A stretch of DNA of 64,000 nt, taken from NCBI GenBank assembly GCA_038137215.1, contig JAYQBG010000012.1, forward strand, positions 13,884-77,883, in the 5' to 3' direction. The notes beneath the pieces are model-generated. The model was given only the letters and a program-made list of their open reading frames with translations, had not been told where the DNA came from and did no database searches. Origin of the DNA: JABJAG01 sp038137215 (GTDB lineage: Bacteria; Pseudomonadota; Alphaproteobacteria; UBA6615). The position numbers and the translations under genes were made by a program. Each line of letters starts with the position of its first letter. The stretch's first letter is position 1. Below, in pieces: positions 8,384 through 15,710 of the stretch.

Positions 8384-9163
8384 ATGACCGGAACCGACGA
8401 CCGCAAGGGACACAGACACCGTCTGCGGGAACGGTTCGCGGCGGATTACGGCGCGTCGATGCCGGACTACGAGTTGCTGGAACTGTTACTGTTTCACGCT
8501 GTTCCCCGCCGCGACACAAAACCGCTCGCCAAACGCCTGATCGACCGGTTCGGCAGCCTGGCCGCCGTCCTTACGGCAGACGCCGGGGACCTAGAAGCGG
8601 TGAAGGACTCCGGTCCGGCTGTCGCGGGATTGCTGAAGGCGGTCAACCAGGCCGGACGGCGGCTGGCACGCGAAGATCTGGGCAAACGGCAGGAAATGGG
8701 ATCCTGGGACAAGGTGATCGCCTATTGCCGGGCCGAACTGGGTCACCTGCCCCGGGAGAGCTTTCACGTGTTGTTCCTGGACCAGAAAAACGGCCTGCTG
8801 GCGGCAGAAGAGTTGAGCCGCGGCACCGTCGATCAGACCTCCGTCTATCCCCGCGAAGTGGTCAAGCGGGCGCTGGAACTCAACCTGACCCAGGGCGGGC
8901 CGGCCGAACTGGTCGCGCCGGTGGAACTCGAACTGATCGAGACCTATCACGACGCCATCTGCGCCGGCGGTGTCAAAGCCTATGATCTGGACATGTGCTG
9001 GGAAGACTATCGGCGCTTTGCGCTATACATGCTGGTCTTTCCGGTCTTCACCGCCGCGATGATCGATCCGTCATCCGAGCTTCAGCGCACCGCGTTAGGC
9101 ATGATCCTGAAGCGCGGCCTGAAAGCCGCCCATCGCCTGAATTCTGCGGATTTGTTTGCCTAG
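8384..9163 (+). CDS. Chimeric ORF: RadC N-terminal part joined to a phosphotransferase-type C-terminus
   Basis: Residues 1-167 are RadC: GHRHRLRERF, then DYELLELLLFHAVPRRDTKP (helix-hairpin-helix region), and the start of the MPN domain (SFHVLFLDQKNGLL to YPREVVKRALELN). The next residues should be the JAMM motif HxHPSGDPxPSxxD, but after N167 (base 8884) the frame continues LTQGGPAELV, then ELIETYHDAICAGGV and DLDMCWEDYRRFALYMLVFP. That resembles the extreme C-terminus of APH/ecdysteroid-kinase-like phosphotransferases, with its CWEDYRR motif. The 259-residue product therefore lacks the RadC metal site and nearly all of the kinase. Either a deletion fused two genes in frame or the draft is misjoined here. 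Probably non-functional as either enzyme. Confidence 0.8.
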   Translation: MTGTDDRKGHRHRLRERFAADYGASMPDYELLELLLFHAVPRRDTKPLAKRLIDRFGSLAAVLTADAGDLEAVKDSGPAVAGLLKAVNQAGRRLAREDLGKRQEMGSWDKVIAYCRAELGHLPRESFHVLFLDQKNGLLAAEELSRGTVDQTSVYPREVVKRALELNLTQGGPAELVAPVELELIETYHDAICAGGVKAYDLDMCWEDYRRFALYMLVFPVFTAAMIDPSSELQRTALGMILKRGLKAAHRLNSADLFA

Positions 9164-9178
9164 CCGTCGCCGTGCCGT

Positions 9179-9301
9179 CTAAACGGCCGCGATCATGACA
9201 ATCCCGAGAATCAGGATACGGCGCATCAGACCGGGCCAGCGGTTCTGTCGCTTGAAGATCGGGCGTCGGGCCGGGATCGTTCCTGTGTGAGCCAAAGACA
9301 T
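9179..9301 (-). CDS. Small hydrophobic peptide ORF, 40 residues
   Basis: A minus-strand ORF reading MSLAHTGTIPARRPIFKRQN and ending LMRRILILGIVMIAAV: a basic N-terminal half and one C-terminal hydrophobic segment of about 14 residues. A GAGGAA ribosome-binding sequence lies six to seven bases before the ATG. It is convergent with the chimeric radC ORF, and an AT-rich, promoter-like region with a perfect inverted repeat lies upstream. No homologue is recognised; plausible but unproven. Confidence 0.4.
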   Translation of the reverse strand: MSLAHTGTIPARRPIFKRQNRWPGLMRRILILGIVMIAAV

Positions 9302-9373
9302 CGCATTCCTCGCCTTATGCGTGTGCTCCAGCATCGCGTGCTGACCGTTAAGGATTGGTTAAGATATATTTCG

Positions 9374-9398
9374 TCGTAACAATCTGTTTTTGTTACGA
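9374..9398. repeat. Perfect 9-bp inverted repeat in AT-rich spacer
   Basis: tcgtaacaa and ttgttacga are exact inverted copies separated by seven bases (tctgttt). The dyad lies in an AT-rich patch about 75 bp upstream of the 40-residue minus-strand ORF. It has no T-run in either direction, so an operator is a better reading than a terminator. Confidence 0.45.
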
Positions 9399-9575
9399 AA
9401 TTTATTTTGCAGAAAACTCTGAGAACTACTGACGGACTACATCCCGCGTTTGTCGGAGCCACCTCGCGTTGCGAGGGCAAAGTAGGGGCACACCCACTTT
9501 GCCTGTAGTTAGTCGGTCTCGGATCAAATTGTGTCCGTCCCGGGACGGATACAAAGATCAACCCGTTGAAATTGA

Positions 9576-9905
9576 TTAATTAATTTCAATAGCTTGGCCG
9601 TAACTGACGTCCACGGACAGCAAAATATGACTCACCGCAGCTTCCCACGTCTCAAGCATGGTAAGGAAGTCCGCGTTGTAATCTTCCATGTTCTCAAACC
9701 ACCTCGAATTTTTTTCCTTCAGCAACTCGATCGACACGATACCCCTGCCTTGCGGGACCAACTCAACGAGCGCGCCGTCGATTGCTGACGACACCTTCTC
9801 AAGAAACGGGATGAACGGCTCCACCTTCAGGTGATCGTTATCCAGCGTCGTGATTGGGCAATTGATGCGCGCTCGTAATCCAGCGCCTGAATCGGACCGT
9901 ATCAA
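9576..9905 (-). CDS. Hypothetical protein, 109 residues
   Basis: An ORF with protein-like composition: LDNDHLKVEPFIPFLEKVSS, GRGIVSIELLKEKNSRWFEN and a C-terminal helix-rich portion ending SVDVSYGQAIEIN. Base composition is lower in GC than neighbouring housekeeping genes, consistent with the patchy, possibly acquired 9.2-11.3 kb stretch. The start is uncertain. The short length and abrupt ends could mean a fragment of a longer gene. No domain recognised and no function proposed. Confidence 0.45.
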   Translation of the reverse strand: MIRSDSGAGLRARINCPITTLDNDHLKVEPFIPFLEKVSSAIDGALVELVPQGRGIVSIELLKEKNSRWFENMEDYNADFLTMLETWEAAVSHILLSVDVSYGQAIEIN

Positions 9906-9935
9906 ATTTATCTAGTGTAATTTGAAGCGAAACCT

Positions 9936-10541
9936 ATGCGAGCTCCCGTTTCACCGTGCAAAATTTTAGTCATAGCGTTGTGTGCGTTGTTTTCCGGCCC
10001 TGTTCAGGCGGCGGAGGGCGGCGTGCCTAGCGCCCACGATTTCAGCTTTATAGCAATCGAGGGTGATCCACTCCCTCTCGCTCAATTCGCAGGCAAAGCA
10101 GTGCTCGTAGTGAACTCGGCATCCCAATGCGGTTTTACGTCACAATATTCCGCACTTGCTGATCTGTGGGCGCGCTACCGCGACAAGGGACTCGTGGTCT
10201 TGGCTGTGCCCTCGAACGACTTCGGTGGACAGGAGCCGGGCACAGAGGACGAGATCAAGCAATTCTGTGAAGTGAATTACGGGATCGATTTCCCAATGAC
10301 TGAGAAGGTTCATGTGCGGGGCGAAAAGGCGCATCCCTTTTACCAGTGGGCCGCCACCCATTTTAGCCCTCTGTCGAAGCCGCGTTGGAACTTCCACAAA
10401 TACCTGATTGCACCAGACGGCAAATTGGTCGGGTGGTTTTCATCCGTAACCTCGCCGACCTCTGAAAAGGTTGTGAGCGCCATCGAGGAGCAACTTGCCC
10501 GCGGCAACCGCATTGCCATAGGCGTTCACCGCGCACGCTAG
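9936..10541 (+). CDS. Glutathione peroxidase family protein, exported
   Basis: A 201-residue thiol peroxidase of the GPx family, with a signal peptide (ILVIALCALFSGPVQAAEGG, cleavage near AQA/AEG) placing it in the periplasm. The peroxidatic cysteine is C65 in NSASQCGFTSQY. The rest of the active-site tetrad is visible as Q99 in SNDFGGQEPG and W151-N152 in PRWNFHKYL. Reduces hydroperoxides with thiol donors. Base composition is lower in GC than surrounding core genes, and flanking sequence is degenerate, which suggests acquisition or an island remnant. Note that this GPx uses Cys (codon TGC), unlike the predicted selenocysteine protein at 25365. Confidence 0.9.
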   Translation: MRAPVSPCKILVIALCALFSGPVQAAEGGVPSAHDFSFIAIEGDPLPLAQFAGKAVLVVNSASQCGFTSQYSALADLWARYRDKGLVVLAVPSNDFGGQEPGTEDEIKQFCEVNYGIDFPMTEKVHVRGEKAHPFYQWAATHFSPLSKPRWNFHKYLIAPDGKLVGWFSSVTSPTSEKVVSAIEEQLARGNRIAIGVHRAR

Positions 10542-10703
10542 GCAAGCTTAGCAATCCGATATCAGACAAAACCAATATGACGTTGGCGACTGTGTCAGGA
10601 AACCCAAGCAGTACGCCCCTGACGCGGCTGACTTCGCTTCCGAAGTTGTTGATTACGCTAATTGTGAAATTCAAAATCTCGACTAGTTTTTTGGGAAACA
10701 CCC

Positions 10704-10814
10704 ATGCCACCTCTCAAGACCGCTCGCTTTGCCCTCAGAACCGCCCGCATCGCTGGTAAGGTGATCAAGCTCGGACTCCGCATCCAGCGCGCTCGCCATG
10801 GGCGTGGTCGTTAG
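10704..10814 (+). CDS. Highly basic 36-residue peptide ORF
   Basis: Reads MPPLKTARFALRTARIAGKV then IKLGLRIQRARHGRGR: about one third Arg/Lys, amphipathic, no acidic residues. It lies between the glutathione peroxidase gene and a decayed Sel1 gene. It might be a genuine small basic peptide or the residue of a longer gene; a ribosome-binding site is not obvious. Low confidence. Confidence 0.25.
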   Translation: MPPLKTARFALRTARIAGKVIKLGLRIQRARHGRGR

Positions 10815-10862
10815 ATATCTGCCTGCGTTGGATTGGGCGCGGTGGGGAGATAAGATACTTGG

Positions 10863-11003
10863 ATGAAGTCGCTCCGGCCCATCCTCATAGCCTTCGCGCT
10901 GTCACTAGCTGCCATCGCTCCGGCATCAGCGCAGGATTTTCAGAGGGGTTTTGAGGCATATAACTGAGGTGACTTCGCCACGGTCCTGCGCGAGTGGCGG
11001 CCC
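10863..11003 (+). pseudogene. Sel1-repeat protein gene remnant (nonsense codon and 3' deletion)
   Basis: The frame starts with a clean signal peptide, MKSLRPILIAFALSLAAIAP, then SAQDFQRGFEAYN and a TGA stop at 10965. Past the stop the same frame reads GDFATVLREWRP, the usual first Sel1/TPR-like repeat, so the TGA probably replaced a CGA arginine codon. Homology ends at about 11003, where sequence of an oppositely oriented SDR gene begins. A dead 5' fragment of an exported Sel1-repeat protein. Confidence 0.7.
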
Positions 11004-11164
11004 AGCGGAATCATGTTGTTGAGCATCTCGGTGGCGTTGACGCCCATGGCTGCGCTGACCCGATCTTCGATAGTTTGCTGAAACTCGTTCTCGAGCGGTC
11101 CGGGCGCGATGATGTTGGCGCGGATGTTCCGGCCCGCCAATTCGCGCGCCACGGATATCGGTTT
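10991..11164 (-). pseudogene. SDR-family oxidoreductase gene remnant
   Basis: On the minus strand the frame reads SVARELAGRNIRANIIAPGP, then LENEFQQTIEDRVSAAMGV and NATEMLNNMIPLGRHSR. This is the segment after the YxxxK helix of a short-chain dehydrogenase (the N-I-R-x-N-x-I-x-P-G motif). Everything N-terminal (Rossmann fold, catalytic Tyr-Lys) and the C-terminal tail are absent. It abuts the Sel1 remnant at a shared stretch around gcgagtggcggccc, implying a deletion between convergent genes. Confidence 0.7.
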
Positions 11165-11315
11165 CAAGGCTCATGGAAGACTCACGGGGTCACCTGTTTA
11201 CAAGTTTTCGCAAACTACCCCCGGCTTATTGCACCGGCAACGCCCGACTCGTCTTGCCGGGGTATCACTCGCTCACCTAATTTGGGTCGAATTCAGGACA
11301 AGGCACAGGACGCTT

Positions 11316-12629
11316 ATGATACCCCGCTACAGCCGCCCGGAAATGACTGCGATCTGGGACCCGGAGAACAAATTCCGCATCTGGTTCGAGATCGAGGCCC
11401 ATGCCTGTGACGCCCAGGCCGAACTCGGCGTGATTCCGAAATCCGCCGCCGAGGAGGTCTGGAAAAAGGGCGCCTGGGAAATCGACCGGATCGACGAAAT
11501 CGAACGTGAAACACGCCATGACGTGATCGCCTTCCTGACCAATCTGGCCGAATATGTCGGCGAAGATGCCCGCTTCGTGCATCAGGGCATGACCTCATCC
11601 GACGTTCTGGACACTTGTCTGTCGGTCCAGCTTAAACAGGCGAGTGACATTCTGCTGGCCGATCTCGACGGGTTGCTGAAGGCTCTGGAGACCCGCGCGC
11701 GCGAACACAAAGACACGGTCTGCATCGGGCGCAGTCACGGGATTCATGCCGAACCCACAACCTTTGGTCTGAAGCTTGCCGGACACTATGCTGAGTTTGC
11801 CCGCTGTCGCGACCGGCTGGTCGCCGCCCGCGCCGAGATTGCCACCTGTGCCATTTCCGGCGCCGTGGGCACCTTCGCCAATATCGACCCGGCGATCGAA
11901 GCCCATGTGGCCGACAAGATGGGCCTGATCATCGAACCGGTCTCGACCCAGGTCATCCCGCGCGACCGCCATGCCATGTTTTTCGCCACGCTGGGCGTGA
12001 TCGCCAGCGCCGTCGAGCGGCTCTCGGTGGAGGTGCGCCATCTGCAGCGCACCGAAGTGCGCGAAGCCGAAGAATTCTTTGCGGCCGGCCAGAAGGGCTC
12101 GAGCGCCATGCCCCACAAGCGGAACCCGATCCTGACCGAGAACCTGACCGGTCTGGCACGTGTGGTCCGCGCCGCCGTCACCCCCGCGCTGGAAAATGTG
12201 GCCCTCTGGCACGAGCGGGATATCTCCCACTCCTCGGTTGAGCGGATGTTCGGCCCGGACGCCACGGTCACGCTGGATTTCGCGCTGGTCCGCCTGACCG
12301 GCGTGGTCGAAAAGATGATGGTCTATCCCGACGCCATGAACGCGAATATGGAAAAGCTCGGCGGGCTGGTGCACTCCCAGCGGGTGCTGCTCGCCCTCAC
12401 CCAGGCGGGTCTGAGCCGCGAGGATGCCTATCAGGCCGTCCAGCGCAATGCGATGAAGGTCTGGGCGCTCCCCGAGGCCGAACGCGAGGGGGCGTTCCTC
12501 GGTTTCCTGAAATCCGATGACGAAGTTGCAGCGAAGATCTCCGCCGACGACCTGGAGGCCTCCTTCGACCTCGGCTATCACACCAAACATGTCGATACGA
12601 TCTTCGCACGCGTCTTCGGTAGCGCCTGA
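11316..12629 (+). CDS. purB: Adenylosuccinate lyase
   Basis: Catalyses two fumarate-eliminating steps of purine synthesis (SAICAR to AICAR, and adenylosuccinate to AMP). The 437-residue product begins MIPRYSRPEMTAIWDPENKF, the standard start in alphaproteobacteria; the longer open frame upstream overlaps SDR debris and is rejected. Signatures are GMTSSDVLDT, GRSHGIHAEPTTFG with the catalytic His, and GSSAMPHKRNPI, the fumarase/aspartase-superfamily signature loop. Length is normal. purC, purS, purQ and purL lie 4-8 kb downstream on the same strand, so the window holds much of the pathway. Confidence 0.98.
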   Translation: MIPRYSRPEMTAIWDPENKFRIWFEIEAHACDAQAELGVIPKSAAEEVWKKGAWEIDRIDEIERETRHDVIAFLTNLAEYVGEDARFVHQGMTSSDVLDTCLSVQLKQASDILLADLDGLLKALETRAREHKDTVCIGRSHGIHAEPTTFGLKLAGHYAEFARCRDRLVAARAEIATCAISGAVGTFANIDPAIEAHVADKMGLIIEPVSTQVIPRDRHAMFFATLGVIASAVERLSVEVRHLQRTEVREAEEFFAAGQKGSSAMPHKRNPILTENLTGLARVVRAAVTPALENVALWHERDISHSSVERMFGPDATVTLDFALVRLTGVVEKMMVYPDAMNANMEKLGGLVHSQRVLLALTQAGLSREDAYQAVQRNAMKVWALPEAEREGAFLGFLKSDDEVAAKISADDLEASFDLGYHTKHVDTIFARVFGSA

Positions 12630-12641
12630 GCCGTCTTCACG

Positions 12642-12974
12642 ATGACCAACGACCGGCTCCCGACCGAGCTCTGGGTCAGCGCCGGGCTGCGTCAGTGCTC
12701 GATTGAAGCGGTCCCCGCCGTCGTCATCCGCAAAGGCGAGCGCCAGTCCGGCACGGTGATCCTGAAACTCGACCGGCTCGATCGGGGCACGGTCATTCTG
12801 AACCAGATGCGCGACCTGGACGGCAAGCTGTCCTGGGTCGCCGCCAATGACGGGGATCTCTTCACCAGCGCCGATGCACGGGCCTATGTGGAACGTGCGA
12901 TATCACGCGACCCGGATGTCTGGGTCATCGAAATCGAACACCGCGAAGGCTGGCACCCGTTCACGGAGCTCTAA
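12642..12974 (+). CDS. DUF1491 family protein
   Basis: A 110-residue cytosolic protein beginning MTNDRLPTELWVSAGLRQCS and containing AVVIRKGERQSGTVILKL and a C-terminal WVIEIEHREGWHPFTEL, the pattern of the alphaproteobacterial DUF1491 family. It lies 12 bp after purB and is probably co-transcribed. The family has no established function. Confidence 0.8.
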   Translation: MTNDRLPTELWVSAGLRQCSIEAVPAVVIRKGERQSGTVILKLDRLDRGTVILNQMRDLDGKLSWVAANDGDLFTSADARAYVERAISRDPDVWVIEIEHREGWHPFTEL

Positions 12975-13331
12975 AGGGTCCGCGGCAGTGTCAAAAAAAC
13001 CAGCGTCATGGCCGGACTGGATCCGGCAATCTCGTCTAGGTCTGCGCCGGGATGCCCGGGTCAAGCCCGGGCATGACTCAGGAGGGAGAGTTTGCCGTCA
13101 TTGCGAGCGGCGCGAAGCAATCCAGACACGCCAAGCTCGGCCTCGGGACTGGATTGCCACGGCACCTGCGGTGCCTCGCAATGACGGCCTTACCTCTCAC
13201 GCGTGATGCCCGCCCGTGTTGCGGGCATCCACGTCAGCGGATCACGTGACACATCCACGTGGATGGCCGGATCAAGTCCGGCCATGACGACAGTGAGACG
13301 GGGTCTGACGTCAGGTCTGAGCCGGAAAAAG
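12975..13331. repeat. Cluster of interspersed palindromic repeats
   Basis: The 357-bp gap between DUF1491 and DUF1476 contains no gene. It holds, in order, a gtcatggccggactggatcc palindrome, a gatgcccgggtcaagcccgg palindrome, an inverted pair of the cattgcgag/gcaatccag element (about 13094-13187), and a ggatggccggatcaagtccg palindrome with its partner (about 13258-13288). All can fold as hairpins in RNA from either convergent neighbour. Confidence 0.8.
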
Positions 13332-13655
13332 CTACTCGCCGTTTTCGATCTGCTGGATCGCAGTGCCCATCAGGTCCGACATGTGCTTGCGCACCAGATG
13401 CTCCGAGGTGCCCGTGCCCTTGGCTTCCAGATCGCCGAAGACCTTTTTGAAAACATCTTCCTCGCCGGGCTCTTCGAAATCGGCCTTCACGACTTCTTTG
13501 GCATAGGCCTCGGCGTCATCTCCGGTCAGGCCCATGATGTCTGCCGCCCAAAGGCCGAGCAGCTTGTTGCGCCGTGCCGTCGCCTTGAAGCGCAGTTCTT
13601 CATCGCGCTTGAATTTGTTCTCGAAGCTTTGTTCGCGCTCGTTAAAACTCGCCAT
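13332..13655 (-). CDS. DUF1476 protein, F1-ATPase inhibitor zeta subunit family
   Basis: A 107-residue protein starting MASFNEREQSFENKFKRDEE, followed by a helical core (NKLLGLWAADIMGLTGDDAE) and HLVRKHMSDLMGTAIQQIEN. In Paracoccus this family is the zeta subunit, which blocks ATP hydrolysis by F1F0-ATPase through an N-terminal inhibitory helix. Length and the N-terminal FNEREQ..E.KF pattern match. Its placement among purine genes is a recurring alphaproteobacterial neighbourhood. Confidence 0.9.
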   Translation of the reverse strand: MASFNEREQSFENKFKRDEELRFKATARRNKLLGLWAADIMGLTGDDAEAYAKEVVKADFEEPGEEDVFKKVFGDLEAKGTGTSEHLVRKHMSDLMGTAIQQIENGE

Positions 13656-13744
13656 GTCTCGTTCACTCTCCGGGTTGCGGACTTGCCGTGTGGACTCTGA
13701 CCATAGATATAGTGGGGCTGCCCGCCGGTTTGAATTGAAATTTC

Positions 13745-14494
13745 ATGTGCACATATATCATTCTTCGCCGTCCTGGCCATGACTGGCCCGTCCTGATCGC
13801 CGCCAATCGCGACGAGATGACCGACCGTCCCTGGAAACCGCCCGCCCGGCACTGGCCGGATCGCGCGGATGTGGTCGGCGGACTGGATGAACTGGCGGGC
13901 GGTACCTGGCTTGCCGCCAACGACACGAATGTGGTCGCCGCCGTGCTGAACCGGGAAGGATCGCTGGGCCCGACCACGGACAAGCGCTCACGCGGGGAAC
14001 TGGCGTTGGAGGCGGTCGATCACCCGGATGCCGCTATGGCCACCGAAGCGCTCGCAGAGCTGGATGGTAGTGCCTACCGGTCCTTCAATCTGATGATCGC
14101 GGACAATCAGCACGCCTTCTGGGTCCGCGGCACCGAGCAGTCAGCGGTCGAGGTCAAAGAAATCCCGCCGGGCCTGCACATGATCACCGCGCGCGAGCTC
14201 GACGACACCGGCAGCGCACGCATCGGGTGTTTTCTCCCCAAGTTCCGGGCCGCAGCCGAGCCCGATATCGATACCGATGACTGGAGCGCGTGGGAGCAAC
14301 TCCTGCGCACGCGTCTGCACGATGCCGAAGACGACCCGCGCGAGACCATGTGCATTGTCACCGACAGGGGCTACGGGACCGTATCCAGCACCATGATTGC
14401 CCTGCCCTCATCCGACCATCCGGACCGGAAACGAATCTGGAAGTTCGCCAACGGACGTCCGGATGAACACAGCTACGAAACCGTGACGGTCTAG
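13745..14494 (+). CDS. NRDE/TANGO2-like family protein
   Basis: A 249-residue protein with the defining N-terminal Cys (MCTYIILRR) and the motif AANRDEMTDRPWKPP at about residues 19-33. GGLDELAGGTWLAAN and a central NLMIADNQHAFWVRG follow the family pattern. It has the Ntn-hydrolase-like fold seen in the TANGO2 family, which is linked to Golgi organisation and heme handling in eukaryotes; the bacterial role is unsettled. It is followed 4 bp later by a VOC gene and two SDRs, forming a tight plus-strand group. Confidence 0.85.
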   Translation: MCTYIILRRPGHDWPVLIAANRDEMTDRPWKPPARHWPDRADVVGGLDELAGGTWLAANDTNVVAAVLNREGSLGPTTDKRSRGELALEAVDHPDAAMATEALAELDGSAYRSFNLMIADNQHAFWVRGTEQSAVEVKEIPPGLHMITARELDDTGSARIGCFLPKFRAAAEPDIDTDDWSAWEQLLRTRLHDAEDDPRETMCIVTDRGYGTVSSTMIALPSSDHPDRKRIWKFANGRPDEHSYETVTV

Positions 14495-14498
14495 CGCC

Positions 14499-14912
14499 AT
14501 GAAAATTGACTCTCTCGACCATCTTGTTCTGACCGTTGCGTCGCTCAAAGCCACCTGCACCTTCTATCGGGATGTCTTGGGCATGGAGGTGCGCCGCTTC
14601 GACGGGGACCGCACCGCGCTGCATTTCGGCAATCAGAAGATCAATCTTCACATCGCGGGCCGGGAGTTCGAACCCAAGGCTCAAACGCCGCTGCCGGGCA
14701 GCGGCGATCTGTGCTTCATTTCGCAAACACCGATGGACCGGATCGTCGAAACGTTGCAACGTCACAAAGTGGACATCATCGAAGGGCCGGTGCCACGCAC
14801 GGGGGCCGCGGGCGATCTCAACTCGGTTTATTTCCGCGATCCGGACGGTAACCTGATCGAGGTTTCGAACCGCGCCAACACAGACACGAACATGCAGAAC
14901 AAGGACGAGTAA
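14499..14912 (+). CDS. VOC family (glyoxalase-type) protein
   Basis: A 137-residue single vicinal-oxygen-chelate domain with N-terminal SLDHLVLTVASLKATCTFYR and FRDPDGNLIEVSNR at the C-terminus, supplying the usual His and Glu metal ligands. It resembles the GLOD5-like branch of the superfamily. The stop overlaps the next gene's start by one base (TAATG), so it is translationally coupled to the SDR that follows. Substrate unknown; with two SDRs it may form a small catabolic unit. Confidence 0.82.
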   Translation: MKIDSLDHLVLTVASLKATCTFYRDVLGMEVRRFDGDRTALHFGNQKINLHIAGREFEPKAQTPLPGSGDLCFISQTPMDRIVETLQRHKVDIIEGPVPRTGAAGDLNSVYFRDPDGNLIEVSNRANTDTNMQNKDE

Positions 14913-15682
14913 TGGGACACAATCGCTTCGACGTGACCGATCAGGTCGTCATCATCACCGGCGCGGGTCAGGGACTGGGCCGCGAATATGCCCTGGCCTT
15001 TGCCGAAGAGGGTGCCATTCCCGTGCTGGCCGAGGTCAACCAGGAAAACCTCGACAAGGTGGCGGGCGAAATCCAAAAGGCTGGCGGCAAATATCTCGCC
15101 GTTCACACTGATGTCTCCGACCCGGATTCGACCAGGGCCATGGCGGCGCGCACGGTGGAGGAATTCGGACGGATCGATGTGCTGATCAACAACGCCGCGG
15201 TCTTTGCTTCCCTGCCCCAGCGCAGCTTCGACGACATTCCCTTCCAGGAGTGGAACCTCGTGATGCAGGTGAACATCACCGGCTCCTATCTGTGCGCCTG
15301 CGCTGTCGCCCCGGCGATGCGCAAAGCCGGCAAGGGCCGGATCATCAACGTCTCCTCCGGCACCGTGCCCCAAGGCGTGCCGGGCTTCATGCACTATGTG
15401 ACCTCCAAATCGGCCATAATCGGCATGACCCGCGTGCTGGCGCGTGAGCTCAGCGATCACAACATCAATGTGAACACCCTGATGCCGGGCTACACGACCA
15501 CGGAAGTCGATCATGCGAGCATGGACGAGAATCTGCATGAGTTCATTCAGAACAAGCGCCTGGTGAAACGCGCCGGGACTCCGGAGGACCTGATCGGAAC
15601 CGCCCTGTTCCTGTCCGCACCGGCGAGTTCCTTCATGTCGGGCCAGACCATCGCCGTGTGCGGCGGTGAGGTCATGATCTAG
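14912..15682 (+). CDS. SDR family NAD(P)-dependent oxidoreductase
   Basis: A 256-residue classical short-chain dehydrogenase. The cofactor motif is VIITGAGQGLGREYAL (TGxxxGxG), NNAA appears at about residues 93-96, the catalytic Ser is in INVSSGTVPQG, and the Tyr/Lys pair is in HYVTSKSAIIGM. The C-terminal FLSAPASSFMSGQTIAVCGG block is usual. Translation is coupled to the VOC gene, and a second SDR follows 28 bp later. Likely oxidises or reduces a hydroxy/keto group; substrate not predictable. Confidence 0.9.
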   Translation: MGHNRFDVTDQVVIITGAGQGLGREYALAFAEEGAIPVLAEVNQENLDKVAGEIQKAGGKYLAVHTDVSDPDSTRAMAARTVEEFGRIDVLINNAAVFASLPQRSFDDIPFQEWNLVMQVNITGSYLCACAVAPAMRKAGKGRIINVSSGTVPQGVPGFMHYVTSKSAIIGMTRVLARELSDHNINVNTLMPGYTTTEVDHASMDENLHEFIQNKRLVKRAGTPEDLIGTALFLSAPASSFMSGQTIAVCGGEVMI

Positions 15683-15710
15683 GAAACGATCAACAGTCCC
15701 GAGGCACGCC

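Noticed and set aside
9226..9561. 111-codon minus-strand ORF overlapping the 40-residue ORF and the AT-rich spacer
   Set aside because: Composition is erratic, with many Cys/Arg/Ser in no domain pattern and no ribosome-binding site. It is antisense to sequence explained otherwise.
10965..10967. In-frame TGA in the Sel1-type ORF as a second selenocysteine codon
   Set aside because: The position is not a catalytic or metal Cys site in Sel1 repeats, no good hairpin follows, and the gene is truncated a few codons later. A CGA-to-TGA nonsense change explains it better.
13000..13295. CRISPR array
   Set aside because: The repeats are palindromic, of unequal spacing and from at least two families, with no repeated unit separated by unique spacers. 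No cas gene is nearby.
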